45,634 bases of DNA, from assembly GCA_900765525.1 (NCBI GenBank), contig CAAFRY010000002.1:1-45634 (forward strand), given 5' to 3'. A program made the position numbers and the translations under genes. Numbering within the stretch: position 1 is the stretch's first letter; each line of letters starts with the position of its first letter. This document shows positions 35,577 to 45,377 of the stretch, in pieces. A model generated the notes under the pieces. The model saw only the letters and a list, made by a program, of their open reading frames with translations, searched no databases and was not told where the DNA came from. Source of the DNA: an uncultured Blautia sp. Its GTDB lineage: Bacteria > Bacillota > Clostridia > Lachnospirales > Lachnospiraceae.

Positions 35577-36391
35577 GAGTTTTCACCTCCCCGGATACCC
35601 CTGTGAAGGATTCTCTGGATAAAATCCACCACCCACCGCAGCACTGCGGGAAAGACTTTGAAAACCAACCAGAGAAATCCTGTCATAAGCAGTATACCCA
35701 AAGCCAGAAGAATCAATGCTCCTCCTGCACAGGCCACTGCCGTGGCCGGAGTAGGCAGCAGAAACACCAAACTCTGGACCAGCATCAGAAAGCCAGCCAC
35801 TACCAGCCCCAGGCCGCCGGCCAGCAGGCCCAGCACACCGCAGACAATTCCGATAACCGCTCCAAAAAGGCCGCCGATAATGCCAATGATAACTCCTGCC
35901 CCGCTTAATCCCAAAAAAGGCACAGCCACTATAATCAAAATTATCAGCAGCCAGAAGGCTTTTCGGTTGGGCTGCTGATGTGCAGTACCCGAACCGCCGT
36001 AGCCGGCCCTGCGGTAAGGACCGTCATATCCTCTGCCGCTCCTCTCGCTAAAACCCCTGTAGCGTGTGCCGTCCCAATTGTTCTCCTCTTTTTCCTCCCC
36101 GGAAAAATTCTCCTCCTGGAAGGCTTCCGGCATTTCTCTGTCCTGAAATCTCTGGTCCCGGTAACCGGCTTCCGTATATTCTCCGTGCTGGCCTCCGTCC
36201 CCGGCTAAATCCGCTTTTATAATGGCTGCCACCTTTCCGGGACTGCCAAGCTCCTGGATAACTGCAGCTTCGTTTTCCTCCCCTGCCTCATCGAAATAGC
36301 TTCTGTAATATTCCAGAGCTGCTTCCCTTTCTGACTGGGGAACATCTCCCAGCAGCCGCTCCAGCTGGGCTAAAAATTCCGTTCTGTTCAT
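35573..36391 (-). CDS. DUF1700-family membrane protein
   Basis: 272 residues. The N-terminal HAAS-like domain (MNRTEFLAQLERLLGDVPQSEREAALEYYRSYFDEAGEENEAAVIQELGSPGKVAAIIKADL) is diagnostic of DUF1700 proteins found after PadR regulators. A Gly/Arg-rich linker follows, then about four TM segments (145-255) rich in glycine. It overlaps padR and the next gene by 4 nt each. Function not known; the pair is often tied to membrane or antimicrobial stress. Confidence 0.88.
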   Translation of the reverse strand: MNRTEFLAQLERLLGDVPQSEREAALEYYRSYFDEAGEENEAAVIQELGSPGKVAAIIKADLAGDGGQHGEYTEAGYRDQRFQDREMPEAFQEENFSGEEKEENNWDGTRYRGFSERSGRGYDGPYRRAGYGGSGTAHQQPNRKAFWLLIILIIVAVPFLGLSGAGVIIGIIGGLFGAVIGIVCGVLGLLAGGLGLVVAGFLMLVQSLVFLLPTPATAVACAGGALILLALGILLMTGFLWLVFKVFPAVLRWVVDFIQRILHRGIRGGENS

Positions 36392-36711
36392 TTCAGTATC
36401 CCTCCCTCGAACAACCTGGTTATCTTATCGGCATAGCTTTTCCATTCTCCCCTGTATAGATTCAGCTGCGCCATTCCTTTTTCTGTAACCTTGTAATACC
36501 GTCTGTTCCGTCCTGCGAATTCCTGGTCATAAGTTTCCAGACAGCCGTCTTTTAACAGACGGCGCAGAACCGGGTACAGGGTGGACTCTGAAACCTCCAG
36601 TACCTGGCGCACATCCTGAGTAATCTTGTACCCGTAGGTTCCTTGATTTTCCCTGGAAACAACTGCCAGCACAATAGCGTCCAGCAGCGCTGCCCCTGTA
36701 TTGAAAACCAT
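36388..36711 (-). CDS. PadR-family transcriptional regulator
   Basis: 107 residues, the short PadR-s2 type. The winged-helix DNA-binding region (LDAIVLAVVSRENQGTYGYKITQDVRQVLEVSESTLYPVLRRLLKDGCLETYDQEFAGRNRRYYKVTEKG) is complete; the C-terminal dimer helix is short. It is the first gene of its operon and overlaps DUF1700 by 4 nt. A dyad overlapping its promoter suggests autoregulation. Confidence 0.95.
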   Translation of the reverse strand: MVFNTGAALLDAIVLAVVSRENQGTYGYKITQDVRQVLEVSESTLYPVLRRLLKDGCLETYDQEFAGRNRRYYKVTEKGMAQLNLYRGEWKSYADKITRLFEGGILK

Positions 36712-36765
36712 ATCCTCACCCCTTACTTTTGTAATTATCTACCTTTATCATATTTTACATCTAAT

Positions 36766-36795
36766 ACTATACAGCATATAATATAGTGTTGTCAA
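36766..36795 (-). promoter_or_regulatory. padR promoter with overlapping dyad operator
   Basis: Minus-strand consensus TTGACA (36790-36795), 18-bp spacer, TATAGT (36766-36771). The perfect dyad ACTATA-N10-TATAGT (36766-36787) covers the -10 and most of the spacer, a good place for PadR to block RNA polymerase. The binding itself is inferred. Confidence 0.65.
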
Positions 36796-36834
36796 TAGTA
36801 TTATAAGTCTGTTTATCCCAAAGCCACGCAAAAA

Positions 36835-36978
36835 GGTTACTGTTCACTCATATCTCGTAAACAGTAACCTTCGCAGGCCCATTTAAAGTTTTGCTTCGCA
36901 AAAGGAGCCTGCTGGCACCTGAATCATGTTCTTACGCAGCCCGGCAGCAAGTGTGGGGCTGCTGTGTGAACAGTAACC
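36835..36978. mobile_element. MITE-like inverted-repeat element
   Basis: 144 bp bounded by perfect 13-bp terminal inverted repeats GGTTACTGTTCAC and GTGAACAGTAACC, with a third copy of the end (AACAGTAACC, 36860-36869) inside. Internal perfect hairpins: TTTTGC-TTC-GCAAAA (36889-36903) inside GCAGGC/GCCTGC (36873-36912), and GCAGCCC/GGGCTGC (36936-36962). No coding sequence. CAAAAA occurs just outside both ends, offset by one base, so a target duplication is possible but not certain. It separates the padR operon from addA. Confidence 0.6.
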
Positions 36979-36980
36979 AC

Positions 36981-37044
36981 AAAAAGAGCTGCAGCTCTAA
37001 GGGTACGGATAAAATCGGCGCCCCCAGCTCCAGCTCTCTTTTTT
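36981..37044. terminator. Terminator after addA, with U-runs both ways
   Basis: Minus-strand stem AGAGCTGGAGCT (37026-37037) pairs with AGCTGCAGCTCT (36987-36998), 11 of 12 positions, followed by TTTTTG. Plus-strand T-run lies at 37038-37044. It lies 16 nt after the addA stop at 37061. Confidence 0.7.
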
Positions 37045-37060
37045 CCTGCAAAATAGCAAA

Positions 37061-40000
37061 CTACTCTGCCACCAAAATCTCTGTTCCCAGAAACAGAGAA
37101 TAAATATACGTTTCTTTCACTTTTTTTCCGGTAAGCCTTTCCAGGGCCTGCCGGTAATATTGAAGCTGTACCTTGTATTTCTCTGTCAGCTCCCCGGGCC
37201 TTGCCTTAGGTACTTTATCTGTCTTATAATCCACCAGCACCAGGTCCCCCTCTTCTTCAAAATAAGCGTCAATGATTCCCTGAATCAGCAGCTCCTCCCT
37301 GGTCTTATATTCCTCTCTCACTTCACAGGCCGGCACAGCCAGCACAAAGGGCTGCTCCCGGTGCAAAAGCTCCTGCTCTGCCGCTTTTTTCATTCTCCTG
37401 CCTAACGGTCTCTGCGCCAGTTTGTAAATGTCTCCGGCCCAAACCGAGGCTTTCATTGCCTCTGTCAAATATCCTTTTTGATACAGTCTTTCTATCTGTC
37501 CCTTTACAGCCTCCAGCGAATCTCCGTCCCGGTAATCCAGGCACTCCAGAATCTTATGATAGGCGGTTCCCCGGTCTGCCCCGGTGAGAATCTCCTCTTT
37601 TGGCCGCATAAAAGCAGGCACATAGCCAGGCTCCTCCAACTCTTCCTCCTGCACAGGCTCTTCTGGGCTAATCTGGTCTTCATTTTCCCACCTGCAGCCC
37701 CTGTTCCAATCTTCCGTTTCCGCTTGGGGATACAAATCCTGGCTGTCTTCCTCCTGACGGCTTAGAAGGCCTTTTATCTGAGATACCGTAAGTTTAGCGG
37801 GAACCTGGGCCAAATCCTCATAAGGATATTTATAAGAAAAAGCCTCCACCAGCTCCTTTCGGATTTCTTCCTCATAAATCCTGTCAGGATTCCAGTTAAG
37901 GAATAGGGCCTTTTCCTCCAGTTCTACTCTTCTCAGTCCTGTTTCTCCCAGAACCAGCTCCAGAGGCGAAACCCGGCGGATGAGAAAATTTCCAGGTCCT
38001 TCATAAAGCGGATTCAAAGCATATACCGTAAGCCCGAAAGCCTCATACAGCCCCTTCATGGATTTGTGTCTGGCTAAAGCCGCCAAAATCCAGTCCATAT
38101 AGCTTTTTCCCCTGGTCCTCAGACCATAGGGCAGCTTTTCCTCCTGCTGCCGCTTCAGAATCTCATATCCTTTCAGTTTCTCTTCCAGCTTGCTGACCGT
38201 GCCAGTGAGAATCAGCTTCTCCTTGGCCCGGGTCAGCGCTACATAAAGGATACGAAGCTCTTCCCCCAGGCTTTCCAGGGTAATCTCCTGCTGGATAGCC
38301 CTCTGAAGAATAGTTCTGGTGCGAATCCTCAGTTTTTCCTCTACATAAGGGGCACCGATTCCTAAATCCGGATGCAGCACCATACTTTCCCTGGCATCCT
38401 GGAGATTTGTCTGCTTACCCATACCTGCCGCTATAACAATAGGAAATTCCAATCCCTTGCTGCCGTGGATACTCATAATCCGCACTGTGTCCTCCTTCTC
38501 TGTCAGAAGGCTGGCCTCTCCGAAATCCACCTGGTACTTTTTCAGATTCTCTATGTAACGCACAAAGTTAAAAAGTCCCCGGTAGCTGGTGCTTTCGTAA
38601 TCTCTGGCCTTCTCCAAAAGCATCATCAGATTAGCCTTTCTCTGTTCGCCTGACACAAAAGCCTCCTGCCACCGGAGAAAGCCTGTCTTTTGAAAGAAAT
38701 CCCAAATCAGCTCATGGATAGGGGTATAAGGTACCTTGGCCCTCAGCTCTTCATAGGTATCCAGAAAATTTCTCACCTTTTCTCCTAAAGGCCCTTCCTG
38801 TTTTCCTGCTTCCAGCAGACTGTCATAGAGACAGCAGGTTTCCTTCTCCTTACCTGTCACGGTAATCAGTGAAAGCTCCTGAAAATCAAAGCCTTCCGGA
38901 AGATTGCGCAGGGCTCCGGCCAGAGGAATATCCTGCCTGGGGTTATCCAGAATCTGAAGGTAATCCAGCACCTGGGCCACCTCCGGAGCAGAAAAATACC
39001 CGGTCTTGGTAGTAACGCTGGCAGGTATATTCAGGGAGTTGAGAATTCTCTTAAAAGTTTCCGCCCATCCGGACATAGTCCGCAGCAAAATGGTAAAGTC
39101 CGAATACCTGGCCTTGCGAAGCTGGCCTGTGGTCTTGTCTGTAACCTGGGCGGAATCCATCAGTTCCCGGATTCGCAGAGCCGCCATCCTGGCTTCCAGC
39201 TCTCTTTGGTTTTGCCCTTGGTTCTCCCTATGGTTCTCTCCTTGGTCCTGCTGGTCCCATACCGGGTCATCCCCTTCCAAAAGCAGTACCTCTACCGCAG
39301 CTTCTCCCTGTTCCTGCTTCAGAGGGGGAAACTCTCCCTTGGGATAAAGGGCTGCATCTGTATCATACTCCACGCCTCCCAAATCCCTGCCCATTATCTG
39401 GTAAAATAAATAGTTTACGCTTTCCAGCACCTGGGCTCTGCTTCGGAAATTTTTATGCAGGTCAATACGGTAGGAGCTGCCTCCGGGACTGGTGGGATAG
39501 GTGTGGAATTTTTCCATAAACAAATCCGGTCTGGCCAGACGGAATCGGTAAATGCTCTGCTTCACATCCCCTACCATAAAAATATTGTTCTGTCCCTCTT
39601 CCACCCTGGACACGGCAGTCAGCAGCTTTTCCTGGACCAGGTTACTGTCCTGGTACTCATCTATCATGATTTCCTCAAACCTGGAGGCCAGCTCTCCGGC
39701 CGCCTGGCTTCGCTCATCTCCCTCTTCTTTATGGTGTACCAGAATCTCCAGAGCATAGTGTTCCAAATCTGCAAAATCCAGAATATTTTTCTCTTTTTTC
39801 TTTTTCCGGTAGCTGTCCATAAAGCCAAGAGTCAAATCCACCAAAGCCCCCACAGGACGGGAAGCAGCCCAGAGACTTTCCAGCATTTCCCTGGCATCTT
39901 CCTGGAAATACCGCTCTCTCAAACTTTTTATCAGGTCCTTGGCTTGAGACCTTAACTGTTTCACCATCTCCTGCTTTGCCTCAGAAACCAGCTCCTTCTC

Positions 40001-40867
40001 CGCCTTTTTCCCGGGAGGAAGCCGTTTAAATTCCAGCCCCTGTATTTTCTCCCTCAGGCTGAAAAATCTTTCCTCCTGCTGAAGCTTTTTCACAGAAGTC
40101 TCCTCCAGCTCCAGAAGCTCCAGATAAAAGCCGGGGCCGTCCTCTTCCCCGGAAAGAGCCCTGGCCTGGAAAAGCAAATCTCCCGCTTCCTCCAGCTGCT
40201 TTTTCACTTCCTCCATAACCAGTTTCATCCAGGAGGCTTTCTCCAAATCTTCTTCTGTCTCTATCTCATAGGCCTTTCGGCAGGAGCTGAGCCATTCCTC
40301 CGGATAGGGGTAGCTCATGGAAAATTCATAGAGCTTCAGAATCAGCTCCTGGATTCTCTCATCTGTCTTTCCCTGGGAGAAGCCATCCACAAAGGCAAAA
40401 AAGTCCTTGTTCTCCTTATTCTGGTATGCTTCCTCCAGCACAGTCCCTGCTACATCCGCCTTTAAAAGCCGCATCTCTCCCTCATCTCCCATGCGGAAGG
40501 ATGGGTCTAAATCTATTAAATGGAAATAATTTTTCACCACATAAGAACAGAAGCTGTCTATGGTGGTAATCTGGGCGTGATGCACCAGTACGCTCTGGCG
40601 CTGGAGATGTTCGTCTTCCCGGTTCTCCTCCAGCCTTTTTTCTATGGCCCTTCCGATTCTCTCCTTCATCTCCGCTGCTGCGGCTCTGGTGAAGGTCACA
40701 ATGAGAAGCCGGTCAATATCTGTGGGATTTGTCTTATCTGTGATTCTCTGGATAATCCTTTCTACCAGCACTGCTGTCTTGCCGCTTCCTGCGGCAGCGC
40801 TTACCAGGATGTTGCTTCCTCTGGCCCGGATTACCTCCTGCTGTTCCTCTGTCCACGATATTCCCAT
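37061..40867 (-). CDS. addA: ATP-dependent helicase/nuclease subunit AddA
   Basis: 1268 residues, normal AddA length. UvrD-type helicase: Walker A SAAAGSGKTAVLVERI (K30), motif II IDEYQDSN, motif III GDVKQSIYRFRLA, motif V IMSIHGSKGLEFPIV, motif VI LYVALTRAKEKL. The C-terminal RecB-type nuclease carries GIIDAYFEEEGDLVLVDYKTDK. AddAB resects double-strand breaks up to a Chi site to load RecA. It starts 1 nt after the addB stop; GAGGAG lies before the ATG. Confidence 0.97.
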   Translation of the reverse strand: MGISWTEEQQEVIRARGSNILVSAAAGSGKTAVLVERIIQRITDKTNPTDIDRLLIVTFTRAAAAEMKERIGRAIEKRLEENREDEHLQRQSVLVHHAQITTIDSFCSYVVKNYFHLIDLDPSFRMGDEGEMRLLKADVAGTVLEEAYQNKENKDFFAFVDGFSQGKTDERIQELILKLYEFSMSYPYPEEWLSSCRKAYEIETEEDLEKASWMKLVMEEVKKQLEEAGDLLFQARALSGEEDGPGFYLELLELEETSVKKLQQEERFFSLREKIQGLEFKRLPPGKKAEKELVSEAKQEMVKQLRSQAKDLIKSLRERYFQEDAREMLESLWAASRPVGALVDLTLGFMDSYRKKKKEKNILDFADLEHYALEILVHHKEEGDERSQAAGELASRFEEIMIDEYQDSNLVQEKLLTAVSRVEEGQNNIFMVGDVKQSIYRFRLARPDLFMEKFHTYPTSPGGSSYRIDLHKNFRSRAQVLESVNYLFYQIMGRDLGGVEYDTDAALYPKGEFPPLKQEQGEAAVEVLLLEGDDPVWDQQDQGENHRENQGQNQRELEARMAALRIRELMDSAQVTDKTTGQLRKARYSDFTILLRTMSGWAETFKRILNSLNIPASVTTKTGYFSAPEVAQVLDYLQILDNPRQDIPLAGALRNLPEGFDFQELSLITVTGKEKETCCLYDSLLEAGKQEGPLGEKVRNFLDTYEELRAKVPYTPIHELIWDFFQKTGFLRWQEAFVSGEQRKANLMMLLEKARDYESTSYRGLFNFVRYIENLKKYQVDFGEASLLTEKEDTVRIMSIHGSKGLEFPIVIAAGMGKQTNLQDARESMVLHPDLGIGAPYVEEKLRIRTRTILQRAIQQEITLESLGEELRILYVALTRAKEKLILTGTVSKLEEKLKGYEILKRQQEEKLPYGLRTRGKSYMDWILAALARHKSMKGLYEAFGLTVYALNPLYEGPGNFLIRRVSPLELVLGETGLRRVELEEKALFLNWNPDRIYEEEIRKELVEAFSYKYPYEDLAQVPAKLTVSQIKGLLSRQEEDSQDLYPQAETEDWNRGCRWENEDQISPEEPVQEEELEEPGYVPAFMRPKEEILTGADRGTAYHKILECLDYRDGDSLEAVKGQIERLYQKGYLTEAMKASVWAGDIYKLAQRPLGRRMKKAAEQELLHREQPFVLAVPACEVREEYKTREELLIQGIIDAYFEEEGDLVLVDYKTDKVPKARPGELTEKYKVQLQYYRQALERLTGKKVKETYIYSLFLGTEILVAE

Positions 40868-40868
40868 G

Positions 40869-43800
40869 TCACTCCTCCTCTCCTGTTTTATCCTTCTCCA
40901 GGCTTTCTCTCATTTTCTCCCATACCTCATCCCGTTCCATATCCGGCAGCCGGCGGTAGGCATAGCCGGGCAGCTTCTCATCAAAGCCGCATACATTTCG
41001 GTAGGGACAGTATTCACAAGCATTTTCCTTCTGCTGTTCATAAGGGTTTACCTGGGCTTTTCCTTCTAAAATATCCCCTCCGATTTCTCTTATTTTTTGA
41101 TTCACATATCCAATCATCCAGGAAAACTGCTCCTGGCCGGCTACTTTAGAACCGGAGGTCAGGGTTCCCCTGGCCGTATACTTTACAGGCAGCGCCATGG
41201 ATTCCACACTTTTTCCTGCTGCCAGGTTTTTATCCAGCTTCACCAGAATCTCCGGCTCCGCCCCTGCGATTCCGTCCATTTTAAGTTTTTTCAAAATCTC
41301 CGGCTCCGGATTTTCCCAATCCTTTACATCCTCCCGGTTCAGCACCGGGTCCTTAATATTATAATAAAAAATACCTGCAGGCTTTATTTCTTTTTCCGGA
41401 AACCTGCGCTGTTCCAGTTCCAGAGCCGCAGCCAGATAAAGGCCAAGCTGCAGCTGCAGACCGTAATAAAGCTTCACCATATCCAGCTTGGTATTTCCTG
41501 ATTTATAATCCATAACTTTTACATATACCTTGTCCTCTTCCTGGCACAAGTCAATGCGGTCAATCCGTCCGGTCAGGCTTATCCGCCGCCCTTGGGAAAG
41601 CTGTATATCCAGGGCGTCTATGTTATCCCAGGGGCCAAATCCCCACTCCGTCAAAGCCGGGACAAAACTTCCCTGGCGAAGCTGCTGCTGGAGAGCCCAG
41701 ACGCTTTTCTTTACCATCCGCTTAGCCCGGTTCACGGTATAGGCATTTCTTGCACTGGACAAAAGCACGGTCTGTCCGGACTGTGCAACCACCTGGTCCA
41801 CACATTCTTCTGCCATTTTATCCCTGAGTTCCTCTTCTAAATCCGTCCAGGAAAGCCCTTGTTCCCGCAGTCTTTTTGCAAACAGGTCCAGGCTGGCGTG
41901 AAGCAGGCTGCCTAAATCCGCCATACTGAATTCATACCGCACCCGCTCTTTTAATTCCAGACCATAGAGCAAAAAATGAGAGCAGGCACACCGGGCAAAC
42001 TGTTCCAGCCTGGTGGCGCTGTTTTCCAGCTCTTTCCCGTAAAGAGCCTGGGCCGTTTCCTTGCCTATAGAATCTTCCGGATTGACATAATATGCCGCTT
42101 TCACCAGATTTCTTAGACAGGTCTGCCACTTGGGCTGCCGGAAAAACCAGGAATACAGCTCCTGAAACAAAGGCTCCTTTTCCTCTCGTTTTCCCAGGTC
42201 CCTGGCAATCCTGGACAGGGCACCCTCTATATTCTCCATGTCCAGGGGAATTTCTTCTTCCTTTCTGGCCTTAGGAAAAAGCCGTTCCACCTGGGAAACC
42301 AGATAGGAGGGAAGCAGTGACTCCCCGGACTGGCTTAAACGGCTGTAGCTTATATATACTTTATGACTGGGCTTGGTAAGATTCAGATATAAATAAAACT
42401 TCTGGGTATAAAGCTCTTCCCTGGCTGTAGGTGCCAGGGCCAGTCCCATCTCCTTCAGGGGGCCGGCCAGCTCTTCCCTGTTCTGGTCTGACAGCAGCTT
42501 TCCTCCCCGGCTGTCCTTTGGCAGTTTTCCCTCATTTACTCCCACAAAAAACAAAATCTTTACGTCTTTCAGCCTGGTTCTTTCCATATCTCCCACTAAA
42601 ACCTGGTCAGAGGTAGGAGGCACAATTCCCACCTTTGCCTCCGAAAGGCCAGCCTCCAGAATTTCCTGAAACTCTCTGGCACTGATAATCTCCTGACCCA
42701 GTACGTCCACCAGCTTATCCAGCAAATCCATAACAATCCGGTAGATTTGGGCATATTCCCTGGCCAGAGCAGTTTCTCCCTGCTCCTGAAATTTCTTTTC
42801 ATAATCCTTCAGCTTTCTTTCAATGTGGTTGGCGCAAATATAGCCGTACAAGGCCCGGGCGTAGTCCTCCACTCTGGCCTGGGGGTTCTTCATAGCCCTG
42901 TTAAAAGGCTCCCACATACCCACCAGTTTCTCTCTGGTTTGGTTCAGCCTTACAATTTCCCCCGGCTCCTCCCCTCTGTATGAACGAACCCACTCTTCCT
43001 TCCAGGCCGTCAGTCCCCGGATTCCCTGGGCCACCACATAATTTTCCAGAGCATCGGTTTCCGGCCCGGTTATATCCGTAAGGCCGCAGCGCAGCAGCCG
43101 GAACACACTTTCATAGCTGAAATTCTCCACCGCCATATTTACGGCGCTCCGTATGTATTCTACAAAGGGATTAAAGAACAGAGAGTGCTTCTGGTCAATG
43201 AAACAGGGAATTCCATAGGCTTCAAAAGCCCTGGAAGCCGCCGGGGCATACATCTCCATATCCCCGGTGATAACCGCAAAATCCCGGTACCTGTACCCTT
43301 CCTTTCTCACCATCCGGTGAATCAAGCAGGCTGTTTCCTCCATCTCTGTCCCGGGATTTAAAGATTCTCGGATATGAACCGCATCTTCCTTATCCTGAAA
43401 GTTTTTTCTTCCATAGCGGAAAAGATTCTTTTCCAGAAAAGCCAGGGCAGGATTTTCCCGGAACCGTCCCTGGTATACACCTTTTACTCCCGGTATCCAG
43501 GTCTCTCCGAAGGAGATGCTGTTCTCCCCGGCGAGTTTACATAATTTATCTACCGTCTGTCTGCTAAGATAAAAAAGCTGGTGAGGGCTGCCCAAACGGA
43601 AAGGGTCCTCCCCTTCCCCTATGGTTACCGTTACATAAACCTGCCGGCAGATAGTAAGAAGCTGCTCCAGCGCCTGCATCTGAATAGGCGTAAAGCCGGT
43701 ATAACCGTCCAGCACCAGGATACTTTCCCGGAGCTTTTTGGAATGAGAGGCAATCCGGGCAAACACATCCAGAACCTCCTCCTGGGTTATGTATTTTCCC

Positions 43801-44312
43801 TCTAAATAATCATAAAATCCCTGATACAGCACCTTTATATCTTTCAGTTTATAATAGAGCTGCGGCTTATCCTCCAGGTCCTCCAAAAGGGCCTCTAAAT
43901 CCTGGGCAGTAATCTCATATTGACGAAGTTCCGACACCATGGATTTCATCTGGGACACATATCCCTGCTTATTCATTTTAGAGCCCAGAAGCTTCAGCTC
44001 CTTTTTTTTCTCCTGGGCTACTTTTCTCAGAACCATGCTTTTTCCGGTTTCCTCCAAAAGCTCCCGGCCAGCCTCTCCCAGCTCCTCCCGGACACGCAGA
44101 GCCAGACGCTCAAAGCTTAACACATCAATGTTCATAATGCCCTTCCTGGGATGCATGGTAACCAGCTGCTTCTGGGTCTGCATGGTAAACTGCTCCGGCA
44201 CAAGGATGATATATTGTTTCCCGGGATTTTCCATGGATTCCTCTATAATTTTGTTATAAATATAATGAGACTTTCCCGCCCCGCTTGCTCCGAAAATAAA
44301 CTGCAGTCCCAT
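40869..44312 (-). CDS. addB: ATP-dependent helicase/nuclease subunit AddB
   Basis: 1147 residues. N-terminal Walker A GASGAGKSHYIY (K14), a degenerate helicase half, and a C-terminal nuclease with LTGRIDRID and VKVMDYKSGN. Four cysteines fit the AddB iron-sulfur cluster: FARCACSHF near 800 and CEYCPYRNVCGF near the C-terminus. Works with AddA. It is followed by addA with 1 nt between, and preceded by the HAD gene with a 27-nt gap. Confidence 0.97.
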   Translation of the reverse strand: MGLQFIFGASGAGKSHYIYNKIIEESMENPGKQYIILVPEQFTMQTQKQLVTMHPRKGIMNIDVLSFERLALRVREELGEAGRELLEETGKSMVLRKVAQEKKKELKLLGSKMNKQGYVSQMKSMVSELRQYEITAQDLEALLEDLEDKPQLYYKLKDIKVLYQGFYDYLEGKYITQEEVLDVFARIASHSKKLRESILVLDGYTGFTPIQMQALEQLLTICRQVYVTVTIGEGEDPFRLGSPHQLFYLSRQTVDKLCKLAGENSISFGETWIPGVKGVYQGRFRENPALAFLEKNLFRYGRKNFQDKEDAVHIRESLNPGTEMEETACLIHRMVRKEGYRYRDFAVITGDMEMYAPAASRAFEAYGIPCFIDQKHSLFFNPFVEYIRSAVNMAVENFSYESVFRLLRCGLTDITGPETDALENYVVAQGIRGLTAWKEEWVRSYRGEEPGEIVRLNQTREKLVGMWEPFNRAMKNPQARVEDYARALYGYICANHIERKLKDYEKKFQEQGETALAREYAQIYRIVMDLLDKLVDVLGQEIISAREFQEILEAGLSEAKVGIVPPTSDQVLVGDMERTRLKDVKILFFVGVNEGKLPKDSRGGKLLSDQNREELAGPLKEMGLALAPTAREELYTQKFYLYLNLTKPSHKVYISYSRLSQSGESLLPSYLVSQVERLFPKARKEEEIPLDMENIEGALSRIARDLGKREEKEPLFQELYSWFFRQPKWQTCLRNLVKAAYYVNPEDSIGKETAQALYGKELENSATRLEQFARCACSHFLLYGLELKERVRYEFSMADLGSLLHASLDLFAKRLREQGLSWTDLEEELRDKMAEECVDQVVAQSGQTVLLSSARNAYTVNRAKRMVKKSVWALQQQLRQGSFVPALTEWGFGPWDNIDALDIQLSQGRRISLTGRIDRIDLCQEEDKVYVKVMDYKSGNTKLDMVKLYYGLQLQLGLYLAAALELEQRRFPEKEIKPAGIFYYNIKDPVLNREDVKDWENPEPEILKKLKMDGIAGAEPEILVKLDKNLAAGKSVESMALPVKYTARGTLTSGSKVAGQEQFSWMIGYVNQKIREIGGDILEGKAQVNPYEQQKENACEYCPYRNVCGFDEKLPGYAYRRLPDMERDEVWEKMRESLEKDKTGEEE

Positions 44313-44339
44313 AGGCTGTCCTTCCTTTCTTATCCGCTG

Positions 44340-45158
44340 CTATACACTTACGCCGAAAAATTTTTCAATGACTTCTGCAATTCCATCCTGGTCATTATTT
44401 CTTTCTGTAATATAATCCGCCTTTTCCTTTACCTTCTCCTGGGCATTGGCCATGGCCACTCCCAGACCGGCAAACTGAATCATAGACACATCGTTAAAGC
44501 CGTCTCCGCAGCACACCAGTTCCTCCCTCCGGATACCCAGAATAGACAGCAGATGCTTCAGAGAATAGGCTTTATCTACATTTTTAGGAGTTATCTCCAG
44601 AAAATAGGGCTCCGAGCGGAACACCTGGGCCTCATGAATGTACTTCTGAGCCAGCATAGGCTCCAGAGCCTCTAAGTCCTCTCCCCGCCCTGTCATAAGA
44701 CATTTATTCACAGGAAAATTGATAAAGCTCCCAAAATCCTCTCGGTACTCTATAGGAATATCGTTAATCCCGGCCTCAATAGCCATATATTCATCCGGCT
44801 CTGTACCGGAATAGGTAGCTTCATCCCGATAAGTAATAATCCCCAGCCGGTTCTCCACAGCATCTCTCCAAAGACGGGCCGGAAGGCTTAGAGGCAGTGT
44901 TTTCTCAAACACACATTCCTTTGTCTTATAATTCAGAATCCTGGCCCCGTTAAAAGGTAGGATATAGCTGCCGAACTCCTGAAAACAAAGGCAGTCTGCC
45001 ACCTTGTACACTCCTTTGGGCGGCCTTCCGGAAGCAATGGCTACCGGCACTCCCCTCTCCTGCAAGCGTATAATAGCCTCCCTGGTCTTAGGTGTAATCT
45101 CTTTTTGAGAATTGGTTACGGTTCCATCTATATCCAACACTAAAAATTTATATTCCAT
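44340..45158 (-). CDS. Cof-type HAD phosphatase
   Basis: 272 residues from the ATG giving MEYKFLVLDIDGTVTNS; GAGGAGG lies 4-5 nt before it, while the in-frame start at 45278 is in the leader. HAD motif I has D9 and D11 (LDIDGT), motif II IASGRPP, motif III around K235-region, motif IV CCGDGFNDVSMI. Type IIB cap, a Cof-like sugar-phosphate or nucleotide phosphatase; the substrate is not known. Promoter at 45268-45296. Confidence 0.93.
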   Translation of the reverse strand: MEYKFLVLDIDGTVTNSQKEITPKTREAIIRLQERGVPVAIASGRPPKGVYKVADCLCFQEFGSYILPFNGARILNYKTKECVFEKTLPLSLPARLWRDAVENRLGIITYRDEATYSGTEPDEYMAIEAGINDIPIEYREDFGSFINFPVNKCLMTGRGEDLEALEPMLAQKYIHEAQVFRSEPYFLEITPKNVDKAYSLKHLLSILGIRREELVCCGDGFNDVSMIQFAGLGVAMANAQEKVKEKADYITERNNDQDGIAEVIEKFFGVSV

Positions 45159-45267
45159 AATCCTCCTCTTTTCTTCTGGCACAGAAAAAATTTTTGTTAC
45201 ATTGGCACCAATGGCGCATCTCAAAACAGCCTCCTCTTGGGCTGGCAGAAGCTGTATCTGCAAAATT

Positions 45268-45296
45268 ATTATACACAATAGGAATGGTCCTGCCCA
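45268..45296 (-). promoter_or_regulatory. Promoter of the HAD-addB-addA operon
   Basis: Minus-strand TGGGCA (45291-45296), 17-bp spacer, consensus TATAAT (45268-45273). Predicted start near 45261, leaving a leader of about 100 nt with a small hairpin CATTG/CAATG (45200-45213). Confidence 0.5.
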
Positions 45297-45377
45297 GTTT
45301 TATCTTTATTTTTCTAATATTGGGACTAGTGGTCTCCAATTTGAGACAGGTCTCTCTGGAGGAATTATATAGAAGTA

